This document shows, in pieces, positions 17,998-26,501 of a stretch of 49,406 nt of DNA. The stretch spans positions 19,495-68,900 of the forward strand of contig JAOASJ010000050.1 of assembly GCA_030158725.1 (NCBI GenBank), given 5' to 3'. Under the pieces are notes generated by a model. That model ran no database searches, was not told the origin of the DNA, and saw only the letters and a program-made list of their open reading frames with translations. Position numbers and translations under genes: made by a program. Numbering within the stretch: position 1 is the first letter of the stretch; each line of letters begins with the position of its first letter. The DNA comes from Bacteroidia bacterium. GTDB lineage: Bacteria; Bacteroidota; Bacteroidia; NS11-12g; UBA955.

Positions 17998-18028
17998 ATG
18001 GGTTGGACTTAGGTCCGACCCTTTTCTA
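17945..18028 (+). ncRNA. Candidate small RNA ending in a strong terminator
   Basis: A GC-rich hairpin, GGGTTGGAC / GTCCGACCC (18000-18021, nine pairs including one G-T) with loop TTAG, is followed by TTTTCTATTT and so terminates a plus-strand transcript. No gene lies upstream of it for 280 bp, and pruA already has its own terminator. The 5' end is a guess from the weak -7-like box at 17933. No protein frame fits (the only ATG codes for four residues). It resembles no RNA family I know. Confidence 0.35.
18000..18028 (+). terminator. Strong orphan rho-independent terminator
   Basis: Nine-pair GC-rich stem, four-base loop and T-rich tail. On the minus strand the flank is not T-rich, so it serves a plus-strand transcript. 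Confidence 0.75.
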
Positions 18029-18032
18029 TTTA

Positions 18033-18052
18033 AAACAATTGTAACTACAATT
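18033..18052 (-). terminator. Weak terminator directly after the LuxR-type regulator gene
   Basis: On the minus strand AATTGT-AGTT-ACAATT is followed by GTTTTAAAT, starting right after the stop codon at 18053. The stem is short and AT-rich. Confidence 0.4.
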
Positions 18053-18724
18053 CTAATCAATTAAGCCATAGTTAATGGCTTTTCGCATTAACCCGGCAGT
18101 ATTTTTTACTTTCATCTTAGCAAAAAGTCTTCTTCTTAAATACATAATTGTTGATGTAGGAAGTTTTAACATCTCATTCATCTCTAATTGGGTATATTCA
18201 TCTGCAATCAAACGAATCATTTGCATATCTGCTTCGTCGAGATGTAAATCATCTGGCTTAAGGGTAATCTTCTTTTTATGAAGGTTTTTAGAATACTTTA
18301 ACAAACTATCAGTATCATAATATTTAGAGCCTTTAACGAGTTTGATTAACGCAAATTCAAGTTCTTCTTCACTGCAATCTTTCTTAAGAAATCCACTTGC
18401 GTTCATTTTCAAAGCTTCTTGTATTCCTTTTTCTGCAGTATCATCTGATAATACTAATATTGATGTATACTTACTACCTTTAACTATTTTCTCTAAATGC
18501 TTGTTGGCTTCTTTGCTTTTAAAACTAGAATCCAATATAATAATTCTGAACTTTTGCATGTCTGTATCTGCAAATTCAGAGCCTAATTTAAACAAACTAA
18601 TATCAGCATTCTCAAAACCCCTAAAATTACGAATAATATTTTTCAAACCTATTCCAAGTATACCTTGATGGTCCAATATGGCTATACTAATTGGGATAGA
18701 TATTTCTTTCGATGAATTTGACAT
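18053..18724 (-). CDS. LuxR/NarL-type response regulator, orphan
   Basis: 223 residues. A receiver-like N-terminal domain (about 10-135) shows the phosphorylatable-type Asp in RIIILDSSF, a Ser in LVLSDD and Lys in GFLKKDCSEEEL. The acidic pair near the start of receivers is reduced to one Asp (AILDHQG), so phosphorylation is uncertain. The C-terminal LuxR-type helix-turn-helix is at about 155-223 (LIADEYTQLEMNEMLKLPTSTIMYLRRRLFAKMKVKN). No kinase is nearby. It sits alone between two gene-free stretches, which may hold its targets. An AT-rich palindrome lies 83 bp upstream. Confidence 0.85.
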   Translation of the reverse strand: MSNSSKEISIPISIAILDHQGILGIGLKNIIRNFRGFENADISLFKLGSEFADTDMQKFRIIILDSSFKSKEANKHLEKIVKGSKYTSILVLSDDTAEKGIQEALKMNASGFLKKDCSEEELEFALIKLVKGSKYYDTDSLLKYSKNLHKKKITLKPDDLHLDEADMQMIRLIADEYTQLEMNEMLKLPTSTIMYLRRRLFAKMKVKNTAGLMRKAINYGLID

Positions 18725-19188
18725 ATTACTTTGAGTTTAATTGTATTTAAATTGTGATTTTTAGGGCTTTCTAATCTTAATATTCATTAAATGATAACAT
18801 TTCGACTTTTCAATATTGAAAATTTTTATGTTGTTGAGGCTTTATTATTTCACTTATGTGACTAACATTCAGACACTAAACAATAAAAATTCCTGCATAA
18901 TAGAATTGTAGAAAATTTTTAAGCTATCAATTAGTCCACAAAATTAAGTTTAATCTTTATAAATTAAAAATCAATACTTAAGAGAATTTTATAATACTAA
19001 AATCAAAACATAATTTCTTTTTATTAAAAAAACTACTTAATGTTTATTATGAAATTTATATTTTAATAAAAAACATCATTTTAAATAAAATACTATGATT
19101 CTTTTAATCAAATCATTTTAAAATATTTAAATTCCATTCATGTATTCCTTCAAAACCAAACAATTGATTATTTTTGAGCCCTATTTAA
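18725..19188. other. Gene-free AT-rich intergenic stretch with a perfect palindrome
   Basis: 464 bp between divergent genes with no reading frame of note. TTTTCAATATTGAAAA at 18807-18822 is a perfect 16-nt palindrome 83 bp before the regulator's start and could be an operator. No exact TAnnTTTG box facing either gene was found. The rest is long A/T runs. Confidence 0.6.
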
Positions 19189-19644
19189 ATGGAAACAAAA
19201 GAAGTTAGATACCTAAGCCTGGTTGCCCAAATAAACGCATTAATCGACACACGTTGCAGTGAAATCGCCAATTATGCAAACACTGCAGCTGCAATACAAA
19301 ATGAATTTAAACACTGGTGGTGTGGATTCTATTTTGTAAACGCAAACAATCAACTAGAGTTGGGCCCCTTTCAAGGTCCTGTGGCATGTACCTTAATTGA
19401 CTTTAATAAAGGGGTTTGTGGAACTGCTTGGGCTAAGAAAGAAACTATTTTGGTACCTAATGTCCATGAATTTGAAGGCCATATTGCCTGCTCATCTGAA
19501 AGCAATTCAGAAATAGTTGTTCCTATAATGAAAAATGGGGTAGTATACGCGGTTTTAGACATCGATAGCACCGAATACAATACCTTCGATGCCATCGATG
19601 AAAAATACCTTATGCAAATAGCTGATTTGCTTTCAAACTGTTAA
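19189..19644 (+). CDS. msrC: Free methionine-(R)-sulfoxide reductase (GAF domain)
   Basis: 151 residues, a single GAF domain. Reduces free L-methionine-(R)-sulfoxide in the cytoplasm. The three family cysteines are C67 (GPVACTLI), C77 (GVCGTAW) and C101 (GHIACSSES); their spacing of 10 and 24 equals that of the yeast enzyme (91, 101, 125). The substrate-site SEIVVPI (107-113) is intact. Its last four bases overlap the end of the convergent MORN-type gene. An msrB lies 5 kb away, covering the protein-bound form. Confidence 0.92.
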   Translation: METKEVRYLSLVAQINALIDTRCSEIANYANTAAAIQNEFKHWWCGFYFVNANNQLELGPFQGPVACTLIDFNKGVCGTAWAKKETILVPNVHEFEGHIACSSESNSEIVVPIMKNGVVYAVLDIDSTEYNTFDAIDEKYLMQIADLLSNC

Positions 19645-22600
19645 CGTTTAATCGTTTCAACTGAATTGCTATTCAATAACTTTCCTTTGGTGTAAAAAGA
19701 TTCTGTTAAATCTAAATTTCCACCATAAGTATTTATCCAATCTAAGTATTCATCGTTGTTCATAAAACAAACTTTGTCACTTAAATTAAGTCCGCTCAAA
19801 TCACCATATAACCAACGACCAACTTTTAATCCATTTTCATACATTCCTATGGCTTCTGCTTGACCGTAATTATTATAGTAAATCCAAATCCCTTGCTTTT
19901 TATTGTTGACAATCTGGCCTTCTTTGAGTTTATGACCACTGGCTTGTAATTCTGTTATAAAGCCGCTGCCGTTCTTTAGTAAATTCTGACCTAAGGTATC
20001 ATAAAAAGCCAAATAATAATCTTCTTCTGTTGGAATATCTGTTTCACTCTCACAAGTATATTTGGTGTTATTATCGGTCGCATAACCAATAAACATTGGC
20101 TTTCCATCATCATAATACGCTTTTACAATTCCTTTTGAAAAAACACTATCATCTCCTTCAGCATACAAAAATGAATCATTGAAATCTATGGTCTTATATA
20201 CTCTGTTCTTACCCTCTCTAAAGAATGTCCAACGACCACTCAACTCATTGTTAATTTTATATCCTTGCTTAAATATATTACCACTTTTATAGTAATATGT
20301 ATATAGACCACGCTTTAAATAAGGAGATTCAAATATTTGATAAATAAAATCATTTCCATTAATTATGGAGGATGCATTTCTATCTCCTGAACCTCCGCGT
20401 TCCAATCTAATATGTTCGTCTATATATTCATCACTGTAGTGAGATGAATAGGAACCTTTGGAAGATTTGTACTTCTTACTTCTATAATCACTCAATTTGT
20501 AAACAGGCGTGAAAGCTGTAAAATACATGCTGTCACTTTTGTCAAAATCTACAGTATATCTTAAATTATCAGTGTCTCTATAGTTATAGTAGCGGCCACT
20601 CAAATACCCATGATCGAAAGTATATTTCTCTTTAAAATATTTAGCTGTATCAAGATATTTCTCGCTGTTGTTAAAATACTTCACCAATTCACCGTGCGGA
20701 ACTCCCTTATTAAAGCGACCATGGTATACCGGGTAACCATTTTTATGTAAACGCCAGAAATCACCATTTACCGTATCATTTTCCATAGGGTATACATAAC
20801 TAATGTATTGAAAAGAATTGCTTTCCGAATACTTGTATTGCATACCATTCAATTTATTGTGGTGGAAATTGTATTGGTTTTTACTGCTCGCATAATTAAT
20901 TGGTTCTATAGTCCATTGTCCTTCCTTTTCTCCGTATCTATATGTCATCATTGAAGAATTTACAGGATGGAAATGCTTTTCTTTCATTTTTCTATTCCAT
21001 CCCTTATTCAAACTATAAACTCTCGTTTCTAAATCATCGTTCAATCTATTGTCATAATATGTACTCGAAGCAGACCAATAATCAAAGATATCAATAAATC
21101 TTACTGAACCATTAAAAGCACCATCTATCAAAGAATAATTGATCTCAGAAGTAGGTCGCATTAATTTGTACTTATTGCGCTTTATAACTTGCTTATCCTC
21201 TTCTAATTTAATCACTATTTCTAGTCTTTTTTGTAACCCAAAAAATTCTAAAATTTCAAACAATTGCGCCTTAATTTTTTTAGGATTTCTTTTGTAATCT
21301 ATTTCAACTTTAATGTCGCCAGTATATTGCTCTTTCCCCAATAAAATTGTTTTATGTTGCTGCGGTAATACTTTAAAAAATTGAAGAATATAATTATTCA
21401 ATTCATAATATTCTGAATTATCATTTTCTGATAAATAAGACTCAAAACCAGCTTTAAAATGCTCATCTTGCTTGTACAAATATTTACCTCTTTTCATAAT
21501 GGTATCAATCAAGGTAAGTGTATCATATTTCATTGGAATCTTTATGAATTTAACAACACTTCCATTTTCTTTGTTTCCTGAAACTTTATAATATAAAGAA
21601 CTATTTAATCCACGTCCTTTAATCCATTGAACATCCTTATAACCATAATCTAAAGGTTCATAATATTGTTTTGTTATTAAAGCTTTATGGCTCTCAGTTG
21701 TTTTACTAAATACATAAGTGTTTTTTTCATTAGGATTCAATTCAAAATATTTGGTAGTTTTAAACATATCTGTAATTACTCCTTTGCGGTTGTAAGACTT
21801 TTGGATTATTAGAACAGCACAATATCCATTTGAGTTTTGATAGCTAACAGATGCACCACTACATGTATCTAGCAAATACTGTGATTCAACACCTCTTATG
21901 TAACCCACTTTTTTTGTTCTAAAAAACCTCCCATTAATTATGGTATCTGTTATACTCCCATCTCTTTTATAAAACCCAGGTTTAATCCAAGCATCAATTC
22001 TAAAGGATTCATCCAATAAAACACCATTCTTATAGTCGCGGCGAATTAAAGCAATCGGTGTTGATGAATTGTAATTATACCTTTCAACATCCACATCAGG
22101 GAAAATAGCAATTGTTTTATAGTCTGGGTAATGCTTAATAACGCTGTCTCTACCGTATATAAATTTGTTGACAATTACACTGTTGTGGTATATTTCCTTT
22201 GCACATTCTATACCTTTAGTATAGTAAGATATCTCTTTGTCATTATCTCTCTCAAAAATCGAAGTCCATTTACCTTCCTTCTCATCGCTAACAAAGTTTC
22301 CCTCATAAACACTGAACTGCTTGATTTTTTTCTTCTCTTTCCAGTAGACAAAGTGTTTATATGGACCATTTTTGAGTCCTTGATTAACTGTAAATTCATC
22401 CACCAATAAAGTATCCTTTTTTACAAATTGATAGGCTTTTAGATTGCCATCTAATATACCATTTACATAGTTTAATTCAAACTTAGAACCTTCAAATTTT
22501 ACTCGATTTTTAGAATAAATATAATGATCATAATCTATTTCGTCATCATCATCATAGTAATCATCATCCCAATTGTGTCCTCTATAATTCGTTCTATTGA

Positions 22601-23030
22601 TTTGATATATTGTAAAGTGCCCATCTATCAAGTCATTTTTATAAGGAATTATACACTTTACATCCTGCGTATACATGGTATAAATTGTAGCATTCCCCTC
22701 CTTTTTATTGTTTTTAATGGTAAATGTTGCATATACTTGGTAAACCGTATCGTAAACCACTTCTTTGGCAATTTTTCTTTTATTTTTAAGAACAAAATTG
22801 GTATTGTAAATCAAATACTCTCCATCTTCAACACTGCCAATAACAGGAGGCAAATTAAGGTTGTTAAATTTCAATTGATACAAGTTGAAATAGACATTTG
22901 AGCTTCGACTATCAATAGTTTGCGGATAAACACGGTACAGTTTGCCTTTAAATGTTGCTGTTTTTTGGGAAAAAGCAGAAAAACCAATGAAAATACAGAT
23001 TAAAAAAAGGACAGTTTTATTTAATTTCAT
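19641..23030 (-). CDS. Large secreted MORN-repeat-type protein, 1129 residues
   Basis: Signal peptide at 1-21 (ending SAFSQ). The whole protein is built of MORN/YwqK-like units with the pattern hydrophobic-x-NG/DG-x-(F/Y/W)-x-x-Y, for example NDLIDGHFTIYQ, NGILDGNLKAYQF, KEGKWTSIFE, EKEGQWTIEP, NELSGRWTFFREG, NKKQGIWIYYNNYGQAEAIG and NGLKVGRWLYG; at least ten can be counted. The family is common in Bacteroidota, but its function is not established and most members are far shorter. It is exported to the periplasm or surface. No sorting domain or lipobox is seen. The end overlaps msrC by 4 nt. Confidence 0.8.
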   Translation of the reverse strand: MKLNKTVLFLICIFIGFSAFSQKTATFKGKLYRVYPQTIDSRSSNVYFNLYQLKFNNLNLPPVIGSVEDGEYLIYNTNFVLKNKRKIAKEVVYDTVYQVYATFTIKNNKKEGNATIYTMYTQDVKCIIPYKNDLIDGHFTIYQINRTNYRGHNWDDDYYDDDDEIDYDHYIYSKNRVKFEGSKFELNYVNGILDGNLKAYQFVKKDTLLVDEFTVNQGLKNGPYKHFVYWKEKKKIKQFSVYEGNFVSDEKEGKWTSIFERDNDKEISYYTKGIECAKEIYHNSVIVNKFIYGRDSVIKHYPDYKTIAIFPDVDVERYNYNSSTPIALIRRDYKNGVLLDESFRIDAWIKPGFYKRDGSITDTIINGRFFRTKKVGYIRGVESQYLLDTCSGASVSYQNSNGYCAVLIIQKSYNRKGVITDMFKTTKYFELNPNEKNTYVFSKTTESHKALITKQYYEPLDYGYKDVQWIKGRGLNSSLYYKVSGNKENGSVVKFIKIPMKYDTLTLIDTIMKRGKYLYKQDEHFKAGFESYLSENDNSEYYELNNYILQFFKVLPQQHKTILLGKEQYTGDIKVEIDYKRNPKKIKAQLFEILEFFGLQKRLEIVIKLEEDKQVIKRNKYKLMRPTSEINYSLIDGAFNGSVRFIDIFDYWSASSTYYDNRLNDDLETRVYSLNKGWNRKMKEKHFHPVNSSMMTYRYGEKEGQWTIEPINYASSKNQYNFHHNKLNGMQYKYSESNSFQYISYVYPMENDTVNGDFWRLHKNGYPVYHGRFNKGVPHGELVKYFNNSEKYLDTAKYFKEKYTFDHGYLSGRYYNYRDTDNLRYTVDFDKSDSMYFTAFTPVYKLSDYRSKKYKSSKGSYSSHYSDEYIDEHIRLERGGSGDRNASSIINGNDFIYQIFESPYLKRGLYTYYYKSGNIFKQGYKINNELSGRWTFFREGKNRVYKTIDFNDSFLYAEGDDSVFSKGIVKAYYDDGKPMFIGYATDNNTKYTCESETDIPTEEDYYLAFYDTLGQNLLKNGSGFITELQASGHKLKEGQIVNNKKQGIWIYYNNYGQAEAIGMYENGLKVGRWLYGDLSGLNLSDKVCFMNNDEYLDWINTYGGNLDLTESFYTKGKLLNSNSVETIKR

Positions 23031-23129
23031 AAATTGGTAACTAATAAAAATAAGTAACGCAAGATACTCTAAATTAGTATGTTTTAGGCATTAGAATATT
23101 TCAGCCGTGGACATACTAACAAAAAACGT

Positions 23130-23137
23130 TACCTTTG
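23130..23137 (+). promoter_or_regulatory. -7 box of der
   Basis: TACCTTTG, exact TAnnTTTG, seven bases before ATG 23145, so the mRNA is nearly leaderless. No good -33 box is visible. Confidence 0.55.
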
Positions 23138-23144
23138 TGACCAA

Positions 23145-24464
23145 ATGTCAAGAATAGTCGCCATAGTAGGCAGACCGAATGTCGGTAAATCAACCTTGTT
23201 CAATCGTCTAACCGGCGAAAGGAAAGCAATTGTTGATGATTTCAGTGGAGTAACGCGCGATAGACACTACGGTGACAGCGAGTGGAATGGTGAATCTTTT
23301 ACAGTTATTGATACTGGAGGATACGTTAAAGATAGTAAAGATATATTTGAATCCGCAATACGCGAACAAGTTCAAATTGCTGTTGAAGAAGCTGCAGTTG
23401 TAATATTTATGGCTGATGTGCAAACAGATGTTACAGATTTGGATACCCAGTTTGCAAATATTTTAAGAAAATCAAATAAGCCAGTTCTTATGGTTGTCAA
23501 TAAAGTTGACAACCACGACCAAATCTCTGAAACGGCTGTATTCTACCGTTTAGGGTTTCAAGAAATATTCGCCATTTCTTCAGCTACAGGTAGCGGAACT
23601 GGTGAGTTGTTAGACAAATTGGTTGAACTTCTTCCGCCTGATGATGGAAAAGAGTTTGACGATGAGAATCTTGGTGAATTGCCTAAAATAGCCATAGTTG
23701 GTAGACCTAACGTAGGTAAATCTTCTTTTGTTAATGCTTTGGTTGGTTACAATAGAAACATTGTTACGGATATAGCAGGTACTACAAGAGATTCAATCCA
23801 CACAAGATACAATGCTTTTGGAAAAGACTTGGTCTTAATCGATACAGCTGGTATTCGTAAAAAATCTAAAGTTGAAGAAAATATTGAGTTTTATTCAGTT
23901 ATGCGCAGTTTGCGAGCAATCGAAAATTGCGATGTTTGTATTTTGATGCTAGATGCCCAGCAGGGTATTGAGTCTCAAGACATGAACTTATTGTTCTTAG
24001 CCCATAGACACGGAAAAGGAATTATCATTCTGGTAAACAAATGGGATTTATACGAAAAAGGAACAAACACGGCTAAGGAATACGAAGAACACATTAAGAA
24101 AAGAACCGCTCCTTTTGTGGATTATCCGGTAATTTTTATCAGTGCTCTGAACAAACAACGTATTTTCCAAGCAATGGAAACTGCAGTGAAGGTTCATGAA
24201 AACATGTCTAACCGTGTTAAAACAAGTAAGTTGAACGAATTGCTTTTACCTATTGTTAAGAATACCCCTCCTCCAGGAGTTAAAGGAAAAACCATTTCAA
24301 TTAAGTACATCCAACAATTGCCTTCTAAATCAGTTTGCTTTGCTTTCTTCTGTAACTTACCACAGTACATAAGCGAATCTTACAAACGATTCTTAGAAAA
24401 CCAATTGCGTCAGAACTTTGATTTTAATGGTGTTCCGATTAAAATCTTCTTTAGAAAAAAATAA
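23145..24464 (+). CDS. der: Ribosome-assembly GTPase Der (EngA)
   Basis: 439 residues. Two G domains in tandem, each opening with GRPNVGKS (about residues 8-15 and 184-191), DTGG/DTAG switch II motifs and NKVD/NKWD specificity motifs, then the C-terminal KH-like domain. Needed for 50S subunit maturation. Single gene with its own -7 box. It converges on msrB with one base between the stops. Confidence 0.97.
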   Translation: MSRIVAIVGRPNVGKSTLFNRLTGERKAIVDDFSGVTRDRHYGDSEWNGESFTVIDTGGYVKDSKDIFESAIREQVQIAVEEAAVVIFMADVQTDVTDLDTQFANILRKSNKPVLMVVNKVDNHDQISETAVFYRLGFQEIFAISSATGSGTGELLDKLVELLPPDDGKEFDDENLGELPKIAIVGRPNVGKSSFVNALVGYNRNIVTDIAGTTRDSIHTRYNAFGKDLVLIDTAGIRKKSKVEENIEFYSVMRSLRAIENCDVCILMLDAQQGIESQDMNLLFLAHRHGKGIIILVNKWDLYEKGTNTAKEYEEHIKKRTAPFVDYPVIFISALNKQRIFQAMETAVKVHENMSNRVKTSKLNELLLPIVKNTPPPGVKGKTISIKYIQQLPSKSVCFAFFCNLPQYISESYKRFLENQLRQNFDFNGVPIKIFFRKK

Positions 24465-24465
24465 T

Positions 24466-24864
24466 TTAAGATTCTTTTTTCTTAAAACCTAGTGACACGC
24501 TGTTGATACAATAGCGAAGACCTGTTGGAGTCCCATGTCCATCGGTAAAAACATGTCCTAAATGTCCAAGACAATTAGAACAAACTACTTCAACCCTAAT
24601 CATTCCATGGCTATAGTCAGGTTTTTCAAGCACTTTTGATTTGTCAATTGACTCATAAAAGCTTGGCCATCCGCATCCCGCGTCAAATTTTGTTTTTGAT
24701 TCAAATAGCACCTGATTACAACCTTTGCATACATATTCGCCTTCTTCCCAAAACTTGTTATACGCTCCAGTATGTGGCCTTTCAGTACCCTTTTGCCTAA
24801 GAACTCTGTAAGATTCCTCACCTAGTTCTTGTTTCCATTCTTCTTCTGTCTTTTCAATAGCCAT
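24466..24864 (-). CDS. msrB: Peptide-methionine (R)-S-oxide reductase
   Basis: 132 residues. Repairs oxidised Met-R-sulfoxide in proteins. Zinc-type cysteines C46, C49, C95 and C98; catalytic C119 in RYCIN; C64 in GCGWPSF may be the resolving cysteine. No signal peptide, so cytoplasmic. Its promoter's -7 box ends five bases before the ATG, suggesting a leaderless message. Confidence 0.95.
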   Translation of the reverse strand: MAIEKTEEEWKQELGEESYRVLRQKGTERPHTGAYNKFWEEGEYVCKGCNQVLFESKTKFDAGCGWPSFYESIDKSKVLEKPDYSHGMIRVEVVCSNCLGHLGHVFTDGHGTPTGLRYCINSVSLGFKKKES

Positions 24865-24868
24865 AATG

Positions 24869-24876
24869 CAAATTTA
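24869..24876 (-). promoter_or_regulatory. -7 box of msrB
   Basis: On the minus strand TAAATTTG, exact consensus. It is four bases from ATG 24864, so transcription would begin at or next to the start codon. Confidence 0.5.
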
Positions 24877-24916
24877 AATGTCTTTGTTAATACTATGTCC
24901 AACAATTCAAAATCAA

Positions 24917-24970
24917 TATAGTTTAGTGAACAATATTTTTTTGTCAAACAGACGGTAAACTATAAATTTG
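24917..24970 (+). promoter_or_regulatory. Perfect promoter with overlapping inverted repeat, upstream of the symporter operon
   Basis: TTTG (24940-24943), exactly 19 nt, TAAATTTG (24963-24970). The inverted repeat TATAGTTTA (24917-24925) and TAAACTATA (24956-24964) frames the -33 box, and its right arm runs into the -7 box. This is the geometry of an operator where a repressor would block polymerase (inference). The predicted transcript start is near 24976, leaving a leader of about 58 nt to ATG 25035, longer than at most genes here. Confidence 0.65.
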
Positions 24971-25034
24971 AACAAATTACAAAACTCAATTTAAAGTATT
25001 TAACTACACAAAATCTTTAATATTGATAACCATT

Positions 25035-26501
25035 ATGAGTGCTAGTATATTTTTCGCGGTGATTTTTTCTTATTTCACTGCCTTAATCATAATAAGTAGA
25101 ATCACCGCCAATAAAGCGGATTCTGCTTCCTATTTTATTGGAAACAAACAATCGCCTTGGTATTTAGTAGCCTTTGGAATGTTAAGTGATTCACTTAGCG
25201 GAGTTACCTATATCTCTGTTCCCGGCGCTGTTCTTAGCAATTCATTAACCTATCTTCAAGTAGTTATTGGTTACTTTTTGGGCTATTTTATCATAATGTT
25301 CATTCTGTTGCCGTTGTATTACCGCCTAGAATTGGTTTCAATATATACCTATTTGCAACAGCGCTTTGGGAAAAATGCTCAAAAAACTGGTTCTTTCTTC
25401 TTTTTAATTTCCCGTTTACTAGGCGCAGGAGGTAGACTTACTTTAGCTATAGGTGTCATGCAATTATTTGTATTCAATGGCTATGGAATTCCCTTCCCTT
25501 TAACAGCTGCAGTATTTATAGGTTTAATGCTACTTTACACCTATAAAGGTGGAATAAAAACCTTGGTTTACACTGATGCCTTTCAGTCTCTCTTTCTAAT
25601 TCTAGGAGTTGTATTATCTATCGCCGCTATAGCAACTCAGCTCAATTACAGCGCCTCTGATTTAATTGAAACCGTTAGACATAGTAGTCTGAATAAAGTT
25701 ATAGAAACCGATTATTTAAAAGGAAATTTCTGGGCCAAACATATTCTAGGTGGAGCTTTGTTTACTGTTGCTATGACTGGACTTGACCAAAACATGATGC
25801 AAAAAAACTTGAGTATGAAATCACTTGGAGAAGCAAGAAAAAACATGTTCTGGTTTAGCATTGTAATGGTTATTGTTAATGTACTATTCCTTTCTTTGGG
25901 TGTCTTGCTTTATCATTTTGCAAACACAAAAGGAATTCAAATTCCAGAAATAAGCGACAATGTATTTCCAACGCTCGCACTCGGATACTTTGGAACTTTT
26001 ACAGCATTGGCATTCATTATCGGATTGACTGCGGCAACTTTTAGCAGTGCTGACTCCGTTCTAGCAACCCTTACTACATCTTTTTGTATTGATTTTCTCG
26101 GTTTTGGAATGAATGAAAAATACAGCGAAAACCAACAAACAAAAATCAGACATTGGGTACACATTGGATTTGCTTTCGTGCTACTTTTAGTGATTGTTTT
26201 TATAAAATATGCCTTCAGTTCAAAGGCGAGTATAGATGTCATTTTAAGTATGGCCTCTCTAACTTACGGTCCTTTAATTGGACTTTTTGCTGCAGGACTA
26301 TTCACCAAACACATATACAATGACAAGCTAATACCCTTGGTATGCCTTATATCTCCCGTAATTAGTTATTTCCTACAACAAAATGGCAAAGCATGGTTTG
26401 GGGGATACCAATTCGGAAATGAAATTATTTTTATTAATGGTTTTTTAACCTTTATATTTTTATTATTATTGAAAAGAAAAAAACTCTCTACGCCGCTATG
26501 A
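25035..26501 (+). CDS. Sodium:solute symporter (SSS family)
   Basis: 488 residues from ATG 25035 with about 13 hydrophobic segments. The SSS pattern is clear: SASYFIGNKQSPWYLVAFGML(S)DSLSG near the N-terminus, the conserved GGI(K)TLVYTDAFQS, and the sodium-site helix ALAFIIGLTAATFSSADSVLA. It imports a small solute with Na+ across the inner membrane; the solute cannot be read. An in-frame TTG at 25023 is an alternative start. Its stop overlaps the next gene's start by 4 nt, so it shares a transcript with the transglutaminase-like genes. Confidence 0.92.
   Translation: MSASIFFAVIFSYFTALIIISRITANKADSASYFIGNKQSPWYLVAFGMLSDSLSGVTYISVPGAVLSNSLTYLQVVIGYFLGYFIIMFILLPLYYRLELVSIYTYLQQRFGKNAQKTGSFFFLISRLLGAGGRLTLAIGVMQLFVFNGYGIPFPLTAAVFIGLMLLYTYKGGIKTLVYTDAFQSLFLILGVVLSIAAIATQLNYSASDLIETVRHSSLNKVIETDYLKGNFWAKHILGGALFTVAMTGLDQNMMQKNLSMKSLGEARKNMFWFSIVMVIVNVLFLSLGVLLYHFANTKGIQIPEISDNVFPTLALGYFGTFTALAFIIGLTAATFSSADSVLATLTTSFCIDFLGFGMNEKYSENQQTKIRHWVHIGFAFVLLLVIVFIKYAFSSKASIDVILSMASLTYGPLIGLFAAGLFTKHIYNDKLIPLVCLISPVISYFLQQNGKAWFGGYQFGNEIIFINGFLTFIFLLLLKRKKLSTPL

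Noticed and set aside
17994-18012. Leader peptide MGWT within the orphan terminator
   Set aside because: Only four codons, no ribosome site, and it lies within the hairpin stem; a chance ATG is simpler.
19641-23030. Toxin-antitoxin locus (YwqK 'antitoxin' name)
   Set aside because: The name of the repeat family comes from one context; here the protein has a signal peptide and no toxin partner.
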